Source: Bdellovibrio sp.
Lineage (GTDB): Bacteria; Bdellovibrionota; Bdellovibrionia; Bdellovibrionales; Bdellovibrionaceae
DNA: 44,679 nucleotides
Direction: 5' to 3'
NCBI GenBank assembly: GCA_025359945.1
Contig: JANYDD010000005.1
Location: forward strand, 1-44,679
In this document: positions 24,599 to 34,020 of the stretch, piece by piece
How the letters are laid out: the number at the start of each line of letters is the position of its first letter
How positions within the stretch are numbered: the first letter of the stretch is position 1
Position numbers and translations under genes: made by a program
The notes under the pieces: generated by a model
Told to the model about the DNA's origin: nothing
Databases searched by the model: none
The model's input: the letters and a program-made list of their open reading frames with translations, nothing else

Positions 24599-25680
24599 AA
24601 AAAATATTCTGTAAAAGGACAGTGCTGGCCCCGTTTTTTATTTTATCTGTATTACTTTCGTTCAGCGCCTTAGCCCAATCCCAAAACCACTTAAAAAGTT
24701 ATCCCCTAGAAAGCTGGGAATTGCAGTTTCAAAGTTCTTTTTTTAACTCAACGGCCAACTATCTCAGCACGGGGGATTCTTACCAGAATTTAACCAAAGA
24801 CAATTACTATCGGCTGACCTTGTTTGATGTAGGAATTCGAAAAATTTTTTCATCCAAATGGTCATTGGGGTTTAGCAATCAGATCGCCGCTGGAGAAAGT
24901 CAGACGCTTTCTTTAAAGCGAACCAATAGTGCCGTAACTCAGTCTAAATTTTTTTCTGACTTTGTTGTGTTTGATGGAAAATTTAATTTTATTTTGGAAC
25001 CCTTCGTCACCTATCCTTGGGTTAGGAATGATTTGACCACCGATGCCATGGCGATCTCAGAAGGGGCCATAGAACTTGGAAGCTTAGTTCGTTTACAAAC
25101 TAGCTTTGCAAAAGTTCGGTGGGGTTTATTTTCAGGGTTCAACTATCGGGACCAAGGACGATCGTCTTTGGTACCCTATGGGACTGCGGCCGAAGTCAAA
25201 CTGGGATCCGTTTTATTGGGTGGCGAGATTTCAGGATATCGCAGTATCGGCTTTGATAAAAACACTTCGTCAGATACTGATCGAGTCAATTGGTCCAACC
25301 GAGTCAACGCCGGAAGCTACAAATTTTACTCGGTCAATCCCAGCTCTTTGGAGTCTCGATTCTGGACGACCTTTTTAGTCGACCCTAGATTTTGGCTAAA
25401 AATAGGAGCGGGGATGACACTGAATGGATCCAGCACCGCCAGTGGTTGGGAAGCCTTTGGGCAAATTCAGTGGCGATTTAAAACGTCCGATACCGCGGTT
25501 CGGGCATCTAGCGAAGTGCAGCGTTTCCGTGCCGATACAGAAGATGGCGTTGACCAAAATCTGTTCCACCCGACCAGTGAATATTCTGAGTCTCCCAAAA
25601 AACTTAAGTCCGTCCTGCAAGACGAGCTAGATCAAACCGAAGCTGCGCAAAAAATACCGCGAGGAGAGCGCCGCCCCTAA
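24595..25680 (+). CDS. exported, probably outer-membrane, protein of unknown function
   Basis: This 361-residue protein has a clear signal peptide (FFILSVLLSFSALAQS). The rest is rich in aromatic residues with alternating strands such as WELQFQSSFFN, WSLGFSNQIAAG and WGLFSGFNYRDQ, as in beta-barrel outer-membrane proteins. The C-terminus (about residues 320-361) is charged and does not end in an aromatic residue, so it may extend past the barrel. No family is recognised. It overlaps the glyoxalase-like gene by ATGA. Confidence 0.65.
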   Translation: MKKIFCKRTVLAPFFILSVLLSFSALAQSQNHLKSYPLESWELQFQSSFFNSTANYLSTGDSYQNLTKDNYYRLTLFDVGIRKIFSSKWSLGFSNQIAAGESQTLSLKRTNSAVTQSKFFSDFVVFDGKFNFILEPFVTYPWVRNDLTTDAMAISEGAIELGSLVRLQTSFAKVRWGLFSGFNYRDQGRSSLVPYGTAAEVKLGSVLLGGEISGYRSIGFDKNTSSDTDRVNWSNRVNAGSYKFYSVNPSSLESRFWTTFLVDPRFWLKIGAGMTLNGSSTASGWEAFGQIQWRFKTSDTAVRASSEVQRFRADTEDGVDQNLFHPTSEYSESPKKLKSVLQDELDQTEAAQKIPRGERRP

Positions 25681-25730
25681 TCTGATCCGCAGCACTAGCC
25701 CTTTTGATTTGATTCAGGTAAAGTTTTCTT

Positions 25731-28406
25731 ATGACTGAACCCAAAACTGACCCAACAACATCAGACCGATATAACCCGCAAGAAGTCGAAAAAAAACTCT
25801 ACGCTTTTTGGGAAGAAAAAGCCTATTTCAAAGCTCAGGATGTATCGACGAAGCCACCCTTTTCGATTTTGCTACCACCTCCTAACGTGACAGGATTTTT
25901 ACATCTGGGCCATGCCTTGGATCATGCGATTCAAGACTGCTTGATCCGATGGAAGCGAATGAGCGGATTCAACACCGTTTGGCTGCCGGGAACTGACCAC
26001 GCCGGAATTGCCACCCAAAGTGTCGTGGAAAAAGAACTCAAAAAAAAAAACATCTCACGGCGTGATTTAGGCCGAGAAAAATTCGAAGAAAAGATTTGGG
26101 ACTGGAAAAAAGAATACGGCGATCGCATCTACAATCAAATGAAAAGGTTAGGCGACTCGTGTGACTGGAGCCGAACGCTATTCACCCTGGACGAGAAACC
26201 ATCCCAAGCCGTTCGAAAAGTTTTCGTTTCACTGTTTAAGCGCGGCTTGATTTATCGAGGCAAAAGATTAGTCAACTGGAGCACCGGTTTAGAAACAGCT
26301 ATCTCGGATTTAGAAGTCGAATACAAAGAAATTAAAGGTACTCTCACCTATTTGCGCTATTACTTGGATAATTCCGAAAACTATTTGGTTGTCGCAACCA
26401 CACGACCCGAAACTTTGTTGGGGGATGTGGCTGTGTGTGTGCACCCCGAAGACGAACGCTATCAAAGTTATATCGGTAGCCGCGTTAAATTGCCGCTGAC
26501 CGATCGATGGATTCCTGTGATCGCTGATGCGTATGTCGATAAAACTTTTGGAACAGGTGTCCTCAAAATAACACCGGCCCATGATTTCAATGATTTTCAA
26601 ATCGGCAAAAAACATCAGCTGCCTTTAATTAATATTCTTAATAAAAACGGAACGCTCAATGAAAATGGCTTGAAGTACGCGGGTCTAAAAACGCAAGAAG
26701 CTCGCAAACGAATGATCGAGGACCTTAAGAAAGAAAACTTTCTTGAAAAAGAAGAACCCTACACCCACTCTGTCGGCCACTGCGAAAAATCGGGCACGGT
26801 CATGGAACCCTTGATGTCAGACCAATGGTTTATGAAAATGTCGGCGTTGGTGGTGCCTGCACGTCGCGTTGTCGAGACCGGCACAATCCGATTTGAACCC
26901 GATTCGTGGACCAAAGTTTACTTACACTGGCTAAATAATATCGAAGATTGGTGTATTTCGCGCCAATTGTGGTGGGGTCATCGCATCCCGGTGTGGACGT
27001 GCGCTCAGTGCGATCATCAGATGTCCGCAGAGTCCGCGCCAACCACGTGTGAAAAATGTCAAAGCACGGAACTGAAACAAGATCCGGATGTTTTGGACAC
27101 CTGGTTTAGTTCAGCATTGTGGCCGATGACGACTTTGGGTTGGCCCGAGAAAACCGAAAGTCTTAAAACTTTTTATCCCACGTCCACATTGGTTACGGGT
27201 CACGATATTATCTTTTTTTGGGTAGCCAGAATGATCATCCTGGGATTGGAGTTTGAAAAAGACGTTCCTTTTAGAACAGTGATCTTGCACGGATTGGTTC
27301 GCGATCAGCAAGGTCGCAAGATGTCCAAGAGCCTTGGAAATTCCATCGACCCTGTTGAAATGATCGAAAAATATGGATTGGATGCTCTTCGATTTTCGAT
27401 GTTGGCTCATATTCATTCAGGCAAAGATTTGAAAATGAGTGAACAACGCATCGAAGGCTATCGAAATTTTATGAATAAAATTTGGAATGCCAGCCGCTTC
27501 GTCCTGCAAAATTTGACTTTGACCGCGAACGACCTAATTGAACCCCTTCAGCGCCAACAGCTTAGCGCTTATGATCAGTGGATCATTCAAAAGCTTTCGC
27601 ACGTTATCCAAATCGTCGAAGAGTCTTTGGAACAAAATCGGTTTTCCGAAGCGGCTCAGGCTATTTACCATTTTATTTGGTACGAATACTGTGATTGGTA
27701 TATCGAGTTTGCAAAACCTTATCTGCAGACCTCTGAAAAAAACATCACCCAAAAAGTTTTAATTCAAGTCTTAGATAGAACTTTAAAACTTTTGCATCCT
27801 TTTGCACCGTTTATTTCTGAAGAAATTTATCAAAAACTGCCCATTAAAAAAGAGGCCTTGGTTATTGAAGTTTTTCCCACAACTTTAAATGAGGCTGCCT
27901 TTTTGTCATTGCGTGATGAAAAATCGTCTTACGAAATTGATCTTCTGAAAGAAGTTATTTCTGCGATTCGCAATATCCGTGGTGAAAATAGAATAAGCCC
28001 CGCTGAAAAACTAAAAGTCACGCTAAGCCCAGTGGACGATATCACTCAGAAGGTTTTAGGGCTTCACAAAGCTACGATCAGCAGCCTTGCACGTTTATCT
28101 GAACTAAAAATCGAGCCTGAGAAAAACTTCGCAAAGTGCGCCGTCAGCTCGGTCCAGGCTCACGGTTTTAATTGCGTTGTTGTGATTCCTCTCGAGGGTT
28201 TGGTGGACTTCAACGAAGAAATTAAACGCCTGCAAAAAAACTTGGAAAAAGCCCATAAAGACATCGAAATTTTAAGCAAAAAATTAAGCAATGAAAACTA
28301 TCTCAAGAACGCGGACAAAGATTTAGTTCAACAAGATCAGCTTCTTCTGGAAAAAGCTAAAAATTTGCAGGTTTCAATTTCTGAATCATTGATTCGATTT
28401 AATTAA
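25731..28406 (+). CDS. valS: valine--tRNA ligase
   Basis: This 891-residue class I aminoacyl-tRNA synthetase charges tRNA-Val. Seen: PPPNVTGFLHLGHAL with the HIGH-type motif HLGH (about residue 58), the editing-domain segment TTRPETLLGD, DVLDTWFSSALWP typical of ValS, RKMSKSLGN (about residue 530), the anticodon-binding domain, and a C-terminal coiled-coil arm from about residue 825. Length matches bacterial ValS (about 880-950). The first 12 residues are a polar extension. It converges with the gene at 28427 with only 20 bases between. Confidence 0.98.
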   Translation: MTEPKTDPTTSDRYNPQEVEKKLYAFWEEKAYFKAQDVSTKPPFSILLPPPNVTGFLHLGHALDHAIQDCLIRWKRMSGFNTVWLPGTDHAGIATQSVVEKELKKKNISRRDLGREKFEEKIWDWKKEYGDRIYNQMKRLGDSCDWSRTLFTLDEKPSQAVRKVFVSLFKRGLIYRGKRLVNWSTGLETAISDLEVEYKEIKGTLTYLRYYLDNSENYLVVATTRPETLLGDVAVCVHPEDERYQSYIGSRVKLPLTDRWIPVIADAYVDKTFGTGVLKITPAHDFNDFQIGKKHQLPLINILNKNGTLNENGLKYAGLKTQEARKRMIEDLKKENFLEKEEPYTHSVGHCEKSGTVMEPLMSDQWFMKMSALVVPARRVVETGTIRFEPDSWTKVYLHWLNNIEDWCISRQLWWGHRIPVWTCAQCDHQMSAESAPTTCEKCQSTELKQDPDVLDTWFSSALWPMTTLGWPEKTESLKTFYPTSTLVTGHDIIFFWVARMIILGLEFEKDVPFRTVILHGLVRDQQGRKMSKSLGNSIDPVEMIEKYGLDALRFSMLAHIHSGKDLKMSEQRIEGYRNFMNKIWNASRFVLQNLTLTANDLIEPLQRQQLSAYDQWIIQKLSHVIQIVEESLEQNRFSEAAQAIYHFIWYEYCDWYIEFAKPYLQTSEKNITQKVLIQVLDRTLKLLHPFAPFISEEIYQKLPIKKEALVIEVFPTTLNEAAFLSLRDEKSSYEIDLLKEVISAIRNIRGENRISPAEKLKVTLSPVDDITQKVLGLHKATISSLARLSELKIEPEKNFAKCAVSSVQAHGFNCVVVIPLEGLVDFNEEIKRLQKNLEKAHKDIEILSKKLSNENYLKNADKDLVQQDQLLLEKAKNLQVSISESLIRFN

Positions 28407-28426
28407 AATTTAACTCATGTCCGAAA

Positions 28427-29527
28427 CTACTGGGGCTGTAAAAAAAAACCAAAAACTTTTTCAAGGGAAATTTTGATTTCTTTGCCGGAATTGCCTTCAG
28501 AAAGATCGTCCTGATTTTCCGGAAATGCCGTTTTTAGATCCATCCTATCCAGCCGCGGCGGCCCCAAATGGATTATCGGTTGGTTGTCGTGCCCTACAAT
28601 CTGCAGACTAAAATTAACGTCCTGAAAGAAGATTTGATCCACCAAAAGATCATCCAAATCCGCAGCCGAAGTGTCAGTCCTTAAAGTAAGGACTGATTGC
28701 TTCTTGATCGCTTCAAAAGAAATTTTGAACTCTGTACTTCCTTGGTTTTTTAAATGACCTTCGGAATCAAAGGTGGGCTTAAGCAGCGCCACTAGTTTGT
28801 TGTCGATAAGAACTTCGTATGCATATTTTCTGGAAGACAGATTACGAAAATTAATCTTAACAAAAAGAAACGACGAAACTTCTCGACTAGGTATCGGGCT
28901 GATTTCGAACTTTTGCAAAACGGACATTTGAGCCAGCACAGTTTTTAACAACATTTCAAAATTCGAGAGGTCCTTAACTTGAAATGTCTGAAGACCTATT
29001 TGTGGATCCAACGCGCTAGCGTAATTCTCAGAAGTCATTTTTTTCCCTAAGCTAGGGCCGAAATCTACAACCGACAAATATTTCAAATTTTTATTTGCCA
29101 TAGAAAACATTGAGAACGGCAAAAATTCAGATTCAGAAGTCTCAAGCCGGCCGCGGGCAGTTTCTAAATTTCCGGCAAATACAAAGCCCAATGTTTTAGG
29201 GTCTTGAAGCGAGTTTTCAATATCGACTAGATGACTACGGCAAAAAATCCGTAGATCTACCTGACCTACCGACAACTTAAAATGTCTAGCCCCATTGCAA
29301 ATTTTGCTTGAATCTAAATTTGCCACCTTTGTCGCCAAAGGGATCAAAAAACTTTCAAACAATGATTTTTGATCTGATTCTGAAAGGCGTCCGATGTGAA
29401 TATCAATCTGGGGCTTTTGATCCAGGACTCGAGCCCGCGCCGGCGTTCCATGAATTGCGGTAAAAATAAAGCTAACAAAAAAGAACTGGCTAAGAAGTTT
29501 ATTTCGCCAGAAGCCTCTGCAACCCAT
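28427..29527 (-). CDS. exported protein of unknown function
   Basis: This 366-residue protein has a probable signal peptide (LLSQFFFVSFIFTAIHGTPARA). The remainder mixes strands and helices and has two Cys in the first 115 residues that may form a disulfide bridge. Phrases such as VSSFLFVKINFRNLSSRKYAYEVLI suggest a beta-sandwich around residues 220-300. I recognise no family. GGAG lies nine bases upstream of the ATG. It is the last of a three-gene group after the oxygenase and the membrane-anchored protein. Confidence 0.6.
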   Translation of the reverse strand: MGCRGFWRNKLLSQFFFVSFIFTAIHGTPARARVLDQKPQIDIHIGRLSESDQKSLFESFLIPLATKVANLDSSKICNGARHFKLSVGQVDLRIFCRSHLVDIENSLQDPKTLGFVFAGNLETARGRLETSESEFLPFSMFSMANKNLKYLSVVDFGPSLGKKMTSENYASALDPQIGLQTFQVKDLSNFEMLLKTVLAQMSVLQKFEISPIPSREVSSFLFVKINFRNLSSRKYAYEVLIDNKLVALLKPTFDSEGHLKNQGSTEFKISFEAIKKQSVLTLRTDTSAADLDDLLVDQIFFQDVNFSLQIVGHDNQPIIHLGPPRLDRMDLKTAFPENQDDLSEGNSGKEIKISLEKVFGFFLQPQ

Positions 29528-29554
29528 AAATTAAACTCCAAAAAAAACGTTTAC

Positions 29555-30346
29555 TTACTGCACACATTGGCACGAGCTGAGTTTACTTACATCGGTGCAT
29601 TTGAAAATGCGATCAGATTTTAACAATTCTATCTCGGCAAGTTTTCCGTTTCGTTCCAGATACTCTAAACGCTCTCCCGTGGGAAAAAGAGCTGAATTAG
29701 CTTTCTCGTGAAAATAAACTTGACCCTGTTTCAACAGGTCCGCGATCTTTTCTGCGTTCGGGTTTTTCGTGTCTTCAGGATCAAGCTCAATGGGGTAAGT
29801 CTGCCCCTGCTGATCAACTCCAAAAAAATGAAGCTCCTGCGCTAAGTCTCCGGTATCGGATTCGGTCATTTCCAGGCGCACGCGTCGCTCGCCCCCAGAT
29901 TTAGTTTTCAAGCTCCAGGCCTCAAATCGATCGACTAAATTAAAACTTCCTAAATTCGCTTTGATCAGGTTCAAAACTTTGTCGATGGTCAATACTTCAA
30001 CGCCTTCAACATCGACCGCAGTAAAATCTAAACAAGCGATCAAATCTTTTAGGATTTGAGCATTCAGCTTTTTAATAACATTGGGATCTGCGCGATTATC
30101 AGTATGCGAAGATTTTAAGTTATCTGGAACGTCATCTTCTAAAACTTCACCGTAGCTTTCAGGACCGCTGCCCGAGCCCGATTCAACTAAAGCCCCATTT
30201 TGCCCAGGTTCGATTTTTTCAGCAGATTTAAAAAATCCCCTTTTCAAAAAGAATAGGCCTGCAAAAACAAGTAAGAGTATCAAAATCAAAATGACCCATT
30301 TTTTTCGCGAATATTTTTTGGGCGGTAGGTTTTGCGGTGTATTCAT
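29555..30346 (-). CDS. membrane-anchored protein of unknown function
   Basis: This 263-residue protein has a basic N-terminus, one transmembrane helix (about residues 17-36, VILILILLLVFAGLFFL), an acidic Gly/Ser-rich linker and a soluble, presumably periplasmic domain from about residue 80. The last residues (CTDVSKLSSCQCVQ) contain three Cys, which with the Cys near residue 102 suggests disulfide bonds. No family is recognised. It overlaps the oxygenase stop by four bases (ATGA). Confidence 0.65.
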   Translation of the reverse strand: MNTPQNLPPKKYSRKKWVILILILLLVFAGLFFLKRGFFKSAEKIEPGQNGALVESGSGSGPESYGEVLEDDVPDNLKSSHTDNRADPNVIKKLNAQILKDLIACLDFTAVDVEGVEVLTIDKVLNLIKANLGSFNLVDRFEAWSLKTKSGGERRVRLEMTESDTGDLAQELHFFGVDQQGQTYPIELDPEDTKNPNAEKIADLLKQGQVYFHEKANSALFPTGERLEYLERNGKLAEIELLKSDRIFKCTDVSKLSSCQCVQ

Positions 30347-31329
30347 TTGACTAGTCCTATCTCACGAAGTCGTTGCATCAAGAAATCATTGGCAGAAATA
30401 TCAGGATATTTAGCACCACCCTCAGCGCAAGATGGAATGCACGAAAGGATCGCCGTAGGATTTGGGTGAAGAAAAAACGGCATTGAATAACGACTAACGT
30501 TTTCACCGTCCGCCGGGTTGATCACTCGATGAGTCGTTGAAGGGATCACGTCATTAGTGATTCGCGCCAACATATCACCAGCGTCCACGATCAAACATCC
30601 CGGATCACTTTCAATATCTAGCCATCGTCCATCGCGATCTTTAAGCTGTAGCCCCGAAGCCGTGGCCGCTGGCAAAATCGTGATCAAATTAATGTCCTCG
30701 TGGGCGGCAGCTCGAACGCAACGAGCATCAACCCCCTGGGGCACCGGTGGATAATGAAGAAGTCGCAAGATAGAACTTCCCTCATCGACCATATTTTCAA
30801 AATAATGTTGCGGAACGCCCAGCGGAAAAGTCAGCGCTTGCAAAAGCGTTCTACCGGCCTGATCCAACGAAAAATAAAAAGGTTCGAACACTTCCCTAAA
30901 CGCCGGAAGCTCGTCGGGCCAAATATTATCTTTGTAAAAACTGGCGTGCGGGTGCCCATGGCCCACCTGACGTCCAATGTGCCAGAACTCTTTTAAATCC
31001 ATAACGGCAGAATCTTTTGCGTGCTCTGAACCAAAAGGCGTGTAACCCCGCATACCACCCGAGGCGCCTGAATATTTTAATTTTAAACGTTCCGGCAGAG
31101 AATAAAACTGCTTCAAGTTCTCGTACGCTTTTTCTAATAGTGAACCTGAAACTTGATGGTTTTTTAAAATAATAAATCCATAATCCTTCAGACCCAAAAA
31201 AAGCTGGTCTATAAAGCGGATCTGTTCTGCCGGCGTTCCTTCAGTGTAAGAATTTAAACTTAATGTAGGCACTTTTCGAATTGGCACTTCAACATTTTTT
31301 ACGGCGTGCGTTTCTGGGCTAGTTTCCAT
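30343..31329 (-). CDS. 2-oxoglutarate/Fe(II)-dependent oxygenase, isopenicillin-N-synthase type
   Basis: This 328-residue cytoplasmic enzyme resembles the IPNS/DIOX family. Seen: a DIOX-N start (VPTLSLNSY and GFIILKNHQV), MRGYTPFGSEHA, the iron ligands H210-x-D212 in AAHEDINLITIL and H267 in STTHRVINP, and R280-x-S282 binding 2-oxoglutarate in SRYSMPFFLHP. All catalytic residues are present. The substrate is not apparent; no biosynthetic cluster is near, and its operon partners are envelope proteins. Confidence 0.9.
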   Translation of the reverse strand: METSPETHAVKNVEVPIRKVPTLSLNSYTEGTPAEQIRFIDQLFLGLKDYGFIILKNHQVSGSLLEKAYENLKQFYSLPERLKLKYSGASGGMRGYTPFGSEHAKDSAVMDLKEFWHIGRQVGHGHPHASFYKDNIWPDELPAFREVFEPFYFSLDQAGRTLLQALTFPLGVPQHYFENMVDEGSSILRLLHYPPVPQGVDARCVRAAAHEDINLITILPAATASGLQLKDRDGRWLDIESDPGCLIVDAGDMLARITNDVIPSTTHRVINPADGENVSRYSMPFFLHPNPTAILSCIPSCAEGGAKYPDISANDFLMQRLREIGLVK

Positions 31330-31370
31330 TTTTGACCCCCCGGAAGTTTATCTAATGATCGGATGCGTTT

Positions 31371-32066
31371 TTATTCAATATCTATTTTGACGACACGTAA
31401 AATCCATATCAGCTTTGGATTTAAAAACTGAAAATGAATGTCTGCATTCATTATTCTTACCGCGTGTTCCAACTTTGAGGCTAGCTGCGGGTTAGTTTTA
31501 TAAACGGTCGGGCGCGGATCCAATTTCAAAGTATTTTCGATCAGAATTTTAAGTTCAAAATTGTCCATCACGGACAGCTGCTCTAAAGCTAGTGGGTCCC
31601 AATTTACAATTACTTCATCGTGTTCACTTTGTAGCACCCAATCGGGTTGATCCGCTTGGATTGAGTCCGCTGCATTAATATAGGGCTTAATATCCAAAAC
31701 CGGCGTTCCATCCACCAAATCTAAACCCGAAACAAAAATCTCTTGGTCAGCGATGCTTTCAATTTTAAGGGCAGAGAGGCCCAAAGGGTTGGGGCGATGC
31801 GGGGACCTGGTCGAAAAAACTCCGCGGGAATGACCCTCCAATCGCGGAGGGTGCACTTTGGCGTGAAATTGATTTTGATTTTTATGAAACCAAAAAATCA
31901 CCCAAATGTGAGAAAATTCAGAAAGACCAAATAAAGAGATTTCGGGCTGAACCCAGGGTTGAAAAACAATCGAACCCCTAGACTGAGGAACCAGATGCGG
32001 TTGTCTAGGGGTGCCAAATTTATCCAAATAACACGAACGAAAGTAGCCTATGGGCCTTAATTCCAT
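31371..32066 (-). CDS. trmO: tRNA (N6-threonylcarbamoyladenosine-N6)-methyltransferase
   Basis: This 231-residue protein of the TrmO (YaeB/TsaA) family adds a methyl group to t6A at position 37 of some tRNAs using S-adenosylmethionine. Seen: PIGYFRSCYLDKFGTPRQP at the N-terminus, FSHIWVIFWFHKN, GVFSTRSPHRPNPLGLSALK and VDGTPVLDIKPY, which are the family signature blocks. The C-terminal domain is also present. It is a single gene between the oxygenase gene and the Crp/Fnr gene. Confidence 0.93.
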   Translation of the reverse strand: MELRPIGYFRSCYLDKFGTPRQPHLVPQSRGSIVFQPWVQPEISLFGLSEFSHIWVIFWFHKNQNQFHAKVHPPRLEGHSRGVFSTRSPHRPNPLGLSALKIESIADQEIFVSGLDLVDGTPVLDIKPYINAADSIQADQPDWVLQSEHDEVIVNWDPLALEQLSVMDNFELKILIENTLKLDPRPTVYKTNPQLASKLEHAVRIMNADIHFQFLNPKLIWILRVVKIDIE

Positions 32067-32096
32067 AAGGCCTTAAAGCTTTAATAAATGCTTTGG

Positions 32097-32861
32097 TCAA
32101 ACACCAATAAAATTTCCAGAACGCTTTTTAAGTGCTTCTAAATTTTTAACGATAATTTCTTTGCCTCGGATTTCTACCAAACCTTCATTTTTAAGTTCAG
32201 TGAGGTGTCGAGACAAAGACTCGTTGATGGTTCCGGCCATCTGCGCAAGTTCATTTCGGGTCAGCTTCAAATTAAGCGACAACCCTTGGGGTGTTACTAC
32301 GCCAAATTTTTCGGTTAAAAGCGCTAGTTGGTAAGCAATTCTTTCGTGTACTGAAGCCAAGTAATGAAGCTGCGAAATGGCTTCATAGTCCTCTAGATCC
32401 TTGATAGTTTGCTTAAATACTGATTGGACTATCGGGTTAGAACTTTTGAAAAAATCAGAAATTACTTCCATTGGATAAATGTAAACAACTGACGGCTTTA
32501 CAGCTTTGGCAGAAAAATTGTAGGTCGAATTTTTAACTAGGGCCTTGAAACCAAAGAAATCACCTGCGCCAACGATTTTATTGATAAACTCTGGAGCCGG
32601 CAATCGGCCGCGACTTTTTTGCCGCTTACTGATCATTTTCACACATCCGGAATGCACAAAGTAAAGACCTTTCGGAGTCTCACCTTCGCGAAATAAAAAA
32701 TCGCCTTCTGAGAAATTTTGGACTTGAAACGCTCGCCCGCTGCCCAAGTCATTTTGATTGGTTGCTGAAACCGTGGCTGCAGCAAAACTATGTGACTGAG
32801 AATGGGGTAAAGCAGAATCTTGGGTGATCGGTTGATGATGGTTGGGACTAATTAAGTTCAT
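32097..32861 (-). CDS. Crp/Fnr family transcription regulator
   Basis: This 254-residue protein has an N-terminal low-complexity extension (about 45 residues rich in His, Ser and Gln), a cyclic-nucleotide-binding-fold domain (GDFLFREGETPKGLYFVHSGCVKM) and a C-terminal helix-turn-helix (LTRNELAQMAGTINESLSRHLTELKNEGLVEI). The four-Cys cluster of Fnr is absent, so it is not a classical oxygen sensor; the ligand is not clear. Start: ATG at 32861 with GGAGG six bases upstream; an ATG four codons earlier is inside that ribosome site. The upstream DNA contains two joined palindromes (see the regulatory entry). Confidence 0.9.
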   Translation of the reverse strand: MNLISPNHHQPITQDSALPHSQSHSFAAATVSATNQNDLGSGRAFQVQNFSEGDFLFREGETPKGLYFVHSGCVKMISKRQKSRGRLPAPEFINKIVGAGDFFGFKALVKNSTYNFSAKAVKPSVVYIYPMEVISDFFKSSNPIVQSVFKQTIKDLEDYEAISQLHYLASVHERIAYQLALLTEKFGVVTPQGLSLNLKLTRNELAQMAGTINESLSRHLTELKNEGLVEIRGKEIIVKNLEALKKRSGNFIGV

Positions 32862-32880
32862 ATGAACCTCCATTTGGCAT

Positions 32881-32906
32881 AGTTTACTAAACTTTAAACT
32901 TTAAAG
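32881..32906. promoter_or_regulatory. two joined palindromes upstream of the Crp/Fnr gene
   Basis: AGTTTA-C-TAAACT (32881-32893) and CTTTAAA-C-TTTAAAG (32892-32906) are perfect inverted repeats that share two bases. They sit 20-45 bases upstream of the Crp/Fnr start codon, a place suited to repression of its own promoter. Neither matches the Crp (TGTGA-N6-TCACA) or Fnr (TTGAT-N4-ATCAA) consensus. Confidence 0.5.
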
Positions 32907-32963
32907 CCAGGCCCAATCAGACCATGTGACAACAAGTGCCTTAATTTTATTGAATTTCAATTA

Positions 32964-32992
32964 TTGACGGGCTCCAGGAAAATCCTTAAAAG
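32964..32992 (+). promoter_or_regulatory. candidate sigma-70-type promoter for the BMP operon
   Basis: TTGACG (32964-32969), a 17-base spacer and TAAAAG (32987-32992) fit the sigma-70 consensus at 5/6 and 4/6 positions. A start of transcription about seven bases later falls at or next to the ATG at 33001, so the message would be nearly leaderless. Confidence 0.4.
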
Positions 32993-33000
32993 CTGTAACA

Positions 33001-34020
33001 ATGCGACAACTCATACTATTTTTAAAAAAATTAAAGCCTTTTTCGGTTTTGATTGGTCTGGTCATGGCAATTTCAGCCTCACTAGCATCAACAAATATTG
33101 GTTTGATTTTAGACAAAGGCGGAAAAGACGACAAATCCTTCAACTCGAACGCTTTTCAAGGAATTTCCAAGGCCCAAAAAGAGCTTGGAATCAGTTTCAA
33201 ATTTGTCGAAGCAACCGATTTGAACTCGTTGGAAAATCTGCACCGATCCTTTGCTAAGAAAGATTTTGATCTCATCATCGGCATTGGCTTTGTGCAGGCG
33301 GATGCGATTAAAAAAGTGGCCGCGGATTTTCCTCAAAAAAAATGGATACTGGTGGATGGTGAAGTCAATCTTCCCAACGTTCGATCGCTAGTCTTTGAAG
33401 ATCATGAAGGCAGTTTTTTGGTGGGCGCATTGGCCGCGATGAAATCTAAAAGTACAATCATTGGTTTTATTGGCGCCATGGATGTCCCGTTGATTCGCAG
33501 ATTTCATATGGGTTTTGAAGCCGGTGTGAAAAACGTTAATCCCAAAGCTAAGGTTCTAGTCAATTTTTTGGGCGTGACTCAAGAATCCTGGAACAATCCT
33601 CCCAAGGCTAAGGAACAAGCTTTATCTCAGTACAATGTGGGTGCGGAAATTATCTTTGCAGCGGCGGGTGCATCTGGCACAGGCGTTTTTGATGCTGCCG
33701 AAGAGAAAAAGAAATTGGCAATCGGAGTCGATTCCAACCAAAATTACTTAAAACCTGGGTTTATCCTAACCAGTATGTTGAAGCGGGTGGACGTTGCTGT
33801 TTTCGAAGCCGCACGCGAAGCAAAGAACGGCCATTTTGTTCCAGGACTAGGTCGTTTTGGTTTGAAAGATCATGGGATTGATTATTCCATGGACCAATTT
33901 AACGAAAAACTAGTCAGTACTGAATATCGAAAGCGGCTGGAAGAATTAAAACAAAAAATTATTCGTGGGGAAATCGTGGTCCCCGACTATTATAAAATTC
34001 CAAAAAAGAAAAACATTTGA
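33001..34020 (+). CDS. BMP family nucleoside-binding protein of an ABC importer
   Basis: This 339-residue exported substrate-binding protein is of the BMP/PnrA-Med type, which binds purine nucleosides or related ligands. Seen: a signal peptide (VLIGLVMAISASLA), IGLILDKGGKDDKSFNSNAFQGI (the family N-terminal block with Asp and Phe for ligand contacts), DLIIGIGFVQADAIKKVA, GSFLVGALAAM, IIFAAAGASGTGVFDAA and AIGVDSNQNYL. There is no lipobox, so unlike many BMP proteins it appears to be freely periplasmic. No ribosome site precedes the ATG. It is the first gene of a complete importer operon. Confidence 0.92.
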   Translation: MRQLILFLKKLKPFSVLIGLVMAISASLASTNIGLILDKGGKDDKSFNSNAFQGISKAQKELGISFKFVEATDLNSLENLHRSFAKKDFDLIIGIGFVQADAIKKVAADFPQKKWILVDGEVNLPNVRSLVFEDHEGSFLVGALAAMKSKSTIIGFIGAMDVPLIRRFHMGFEAGVKNVNPKAKVLVNFLGVTQESWNNPPKAKEQALSQYNVGAEIIFAAAGASGTGVFDAAEEKKKLAIGVDSNQNYLKPGFILTSMLKRVDVAVFEAAREAKNGHFVPGLGRFGLKDHGIDYSMDQFNEKLVSTEYRKRLEELKQKIIRGEIVVPDYYKIPKKKNI

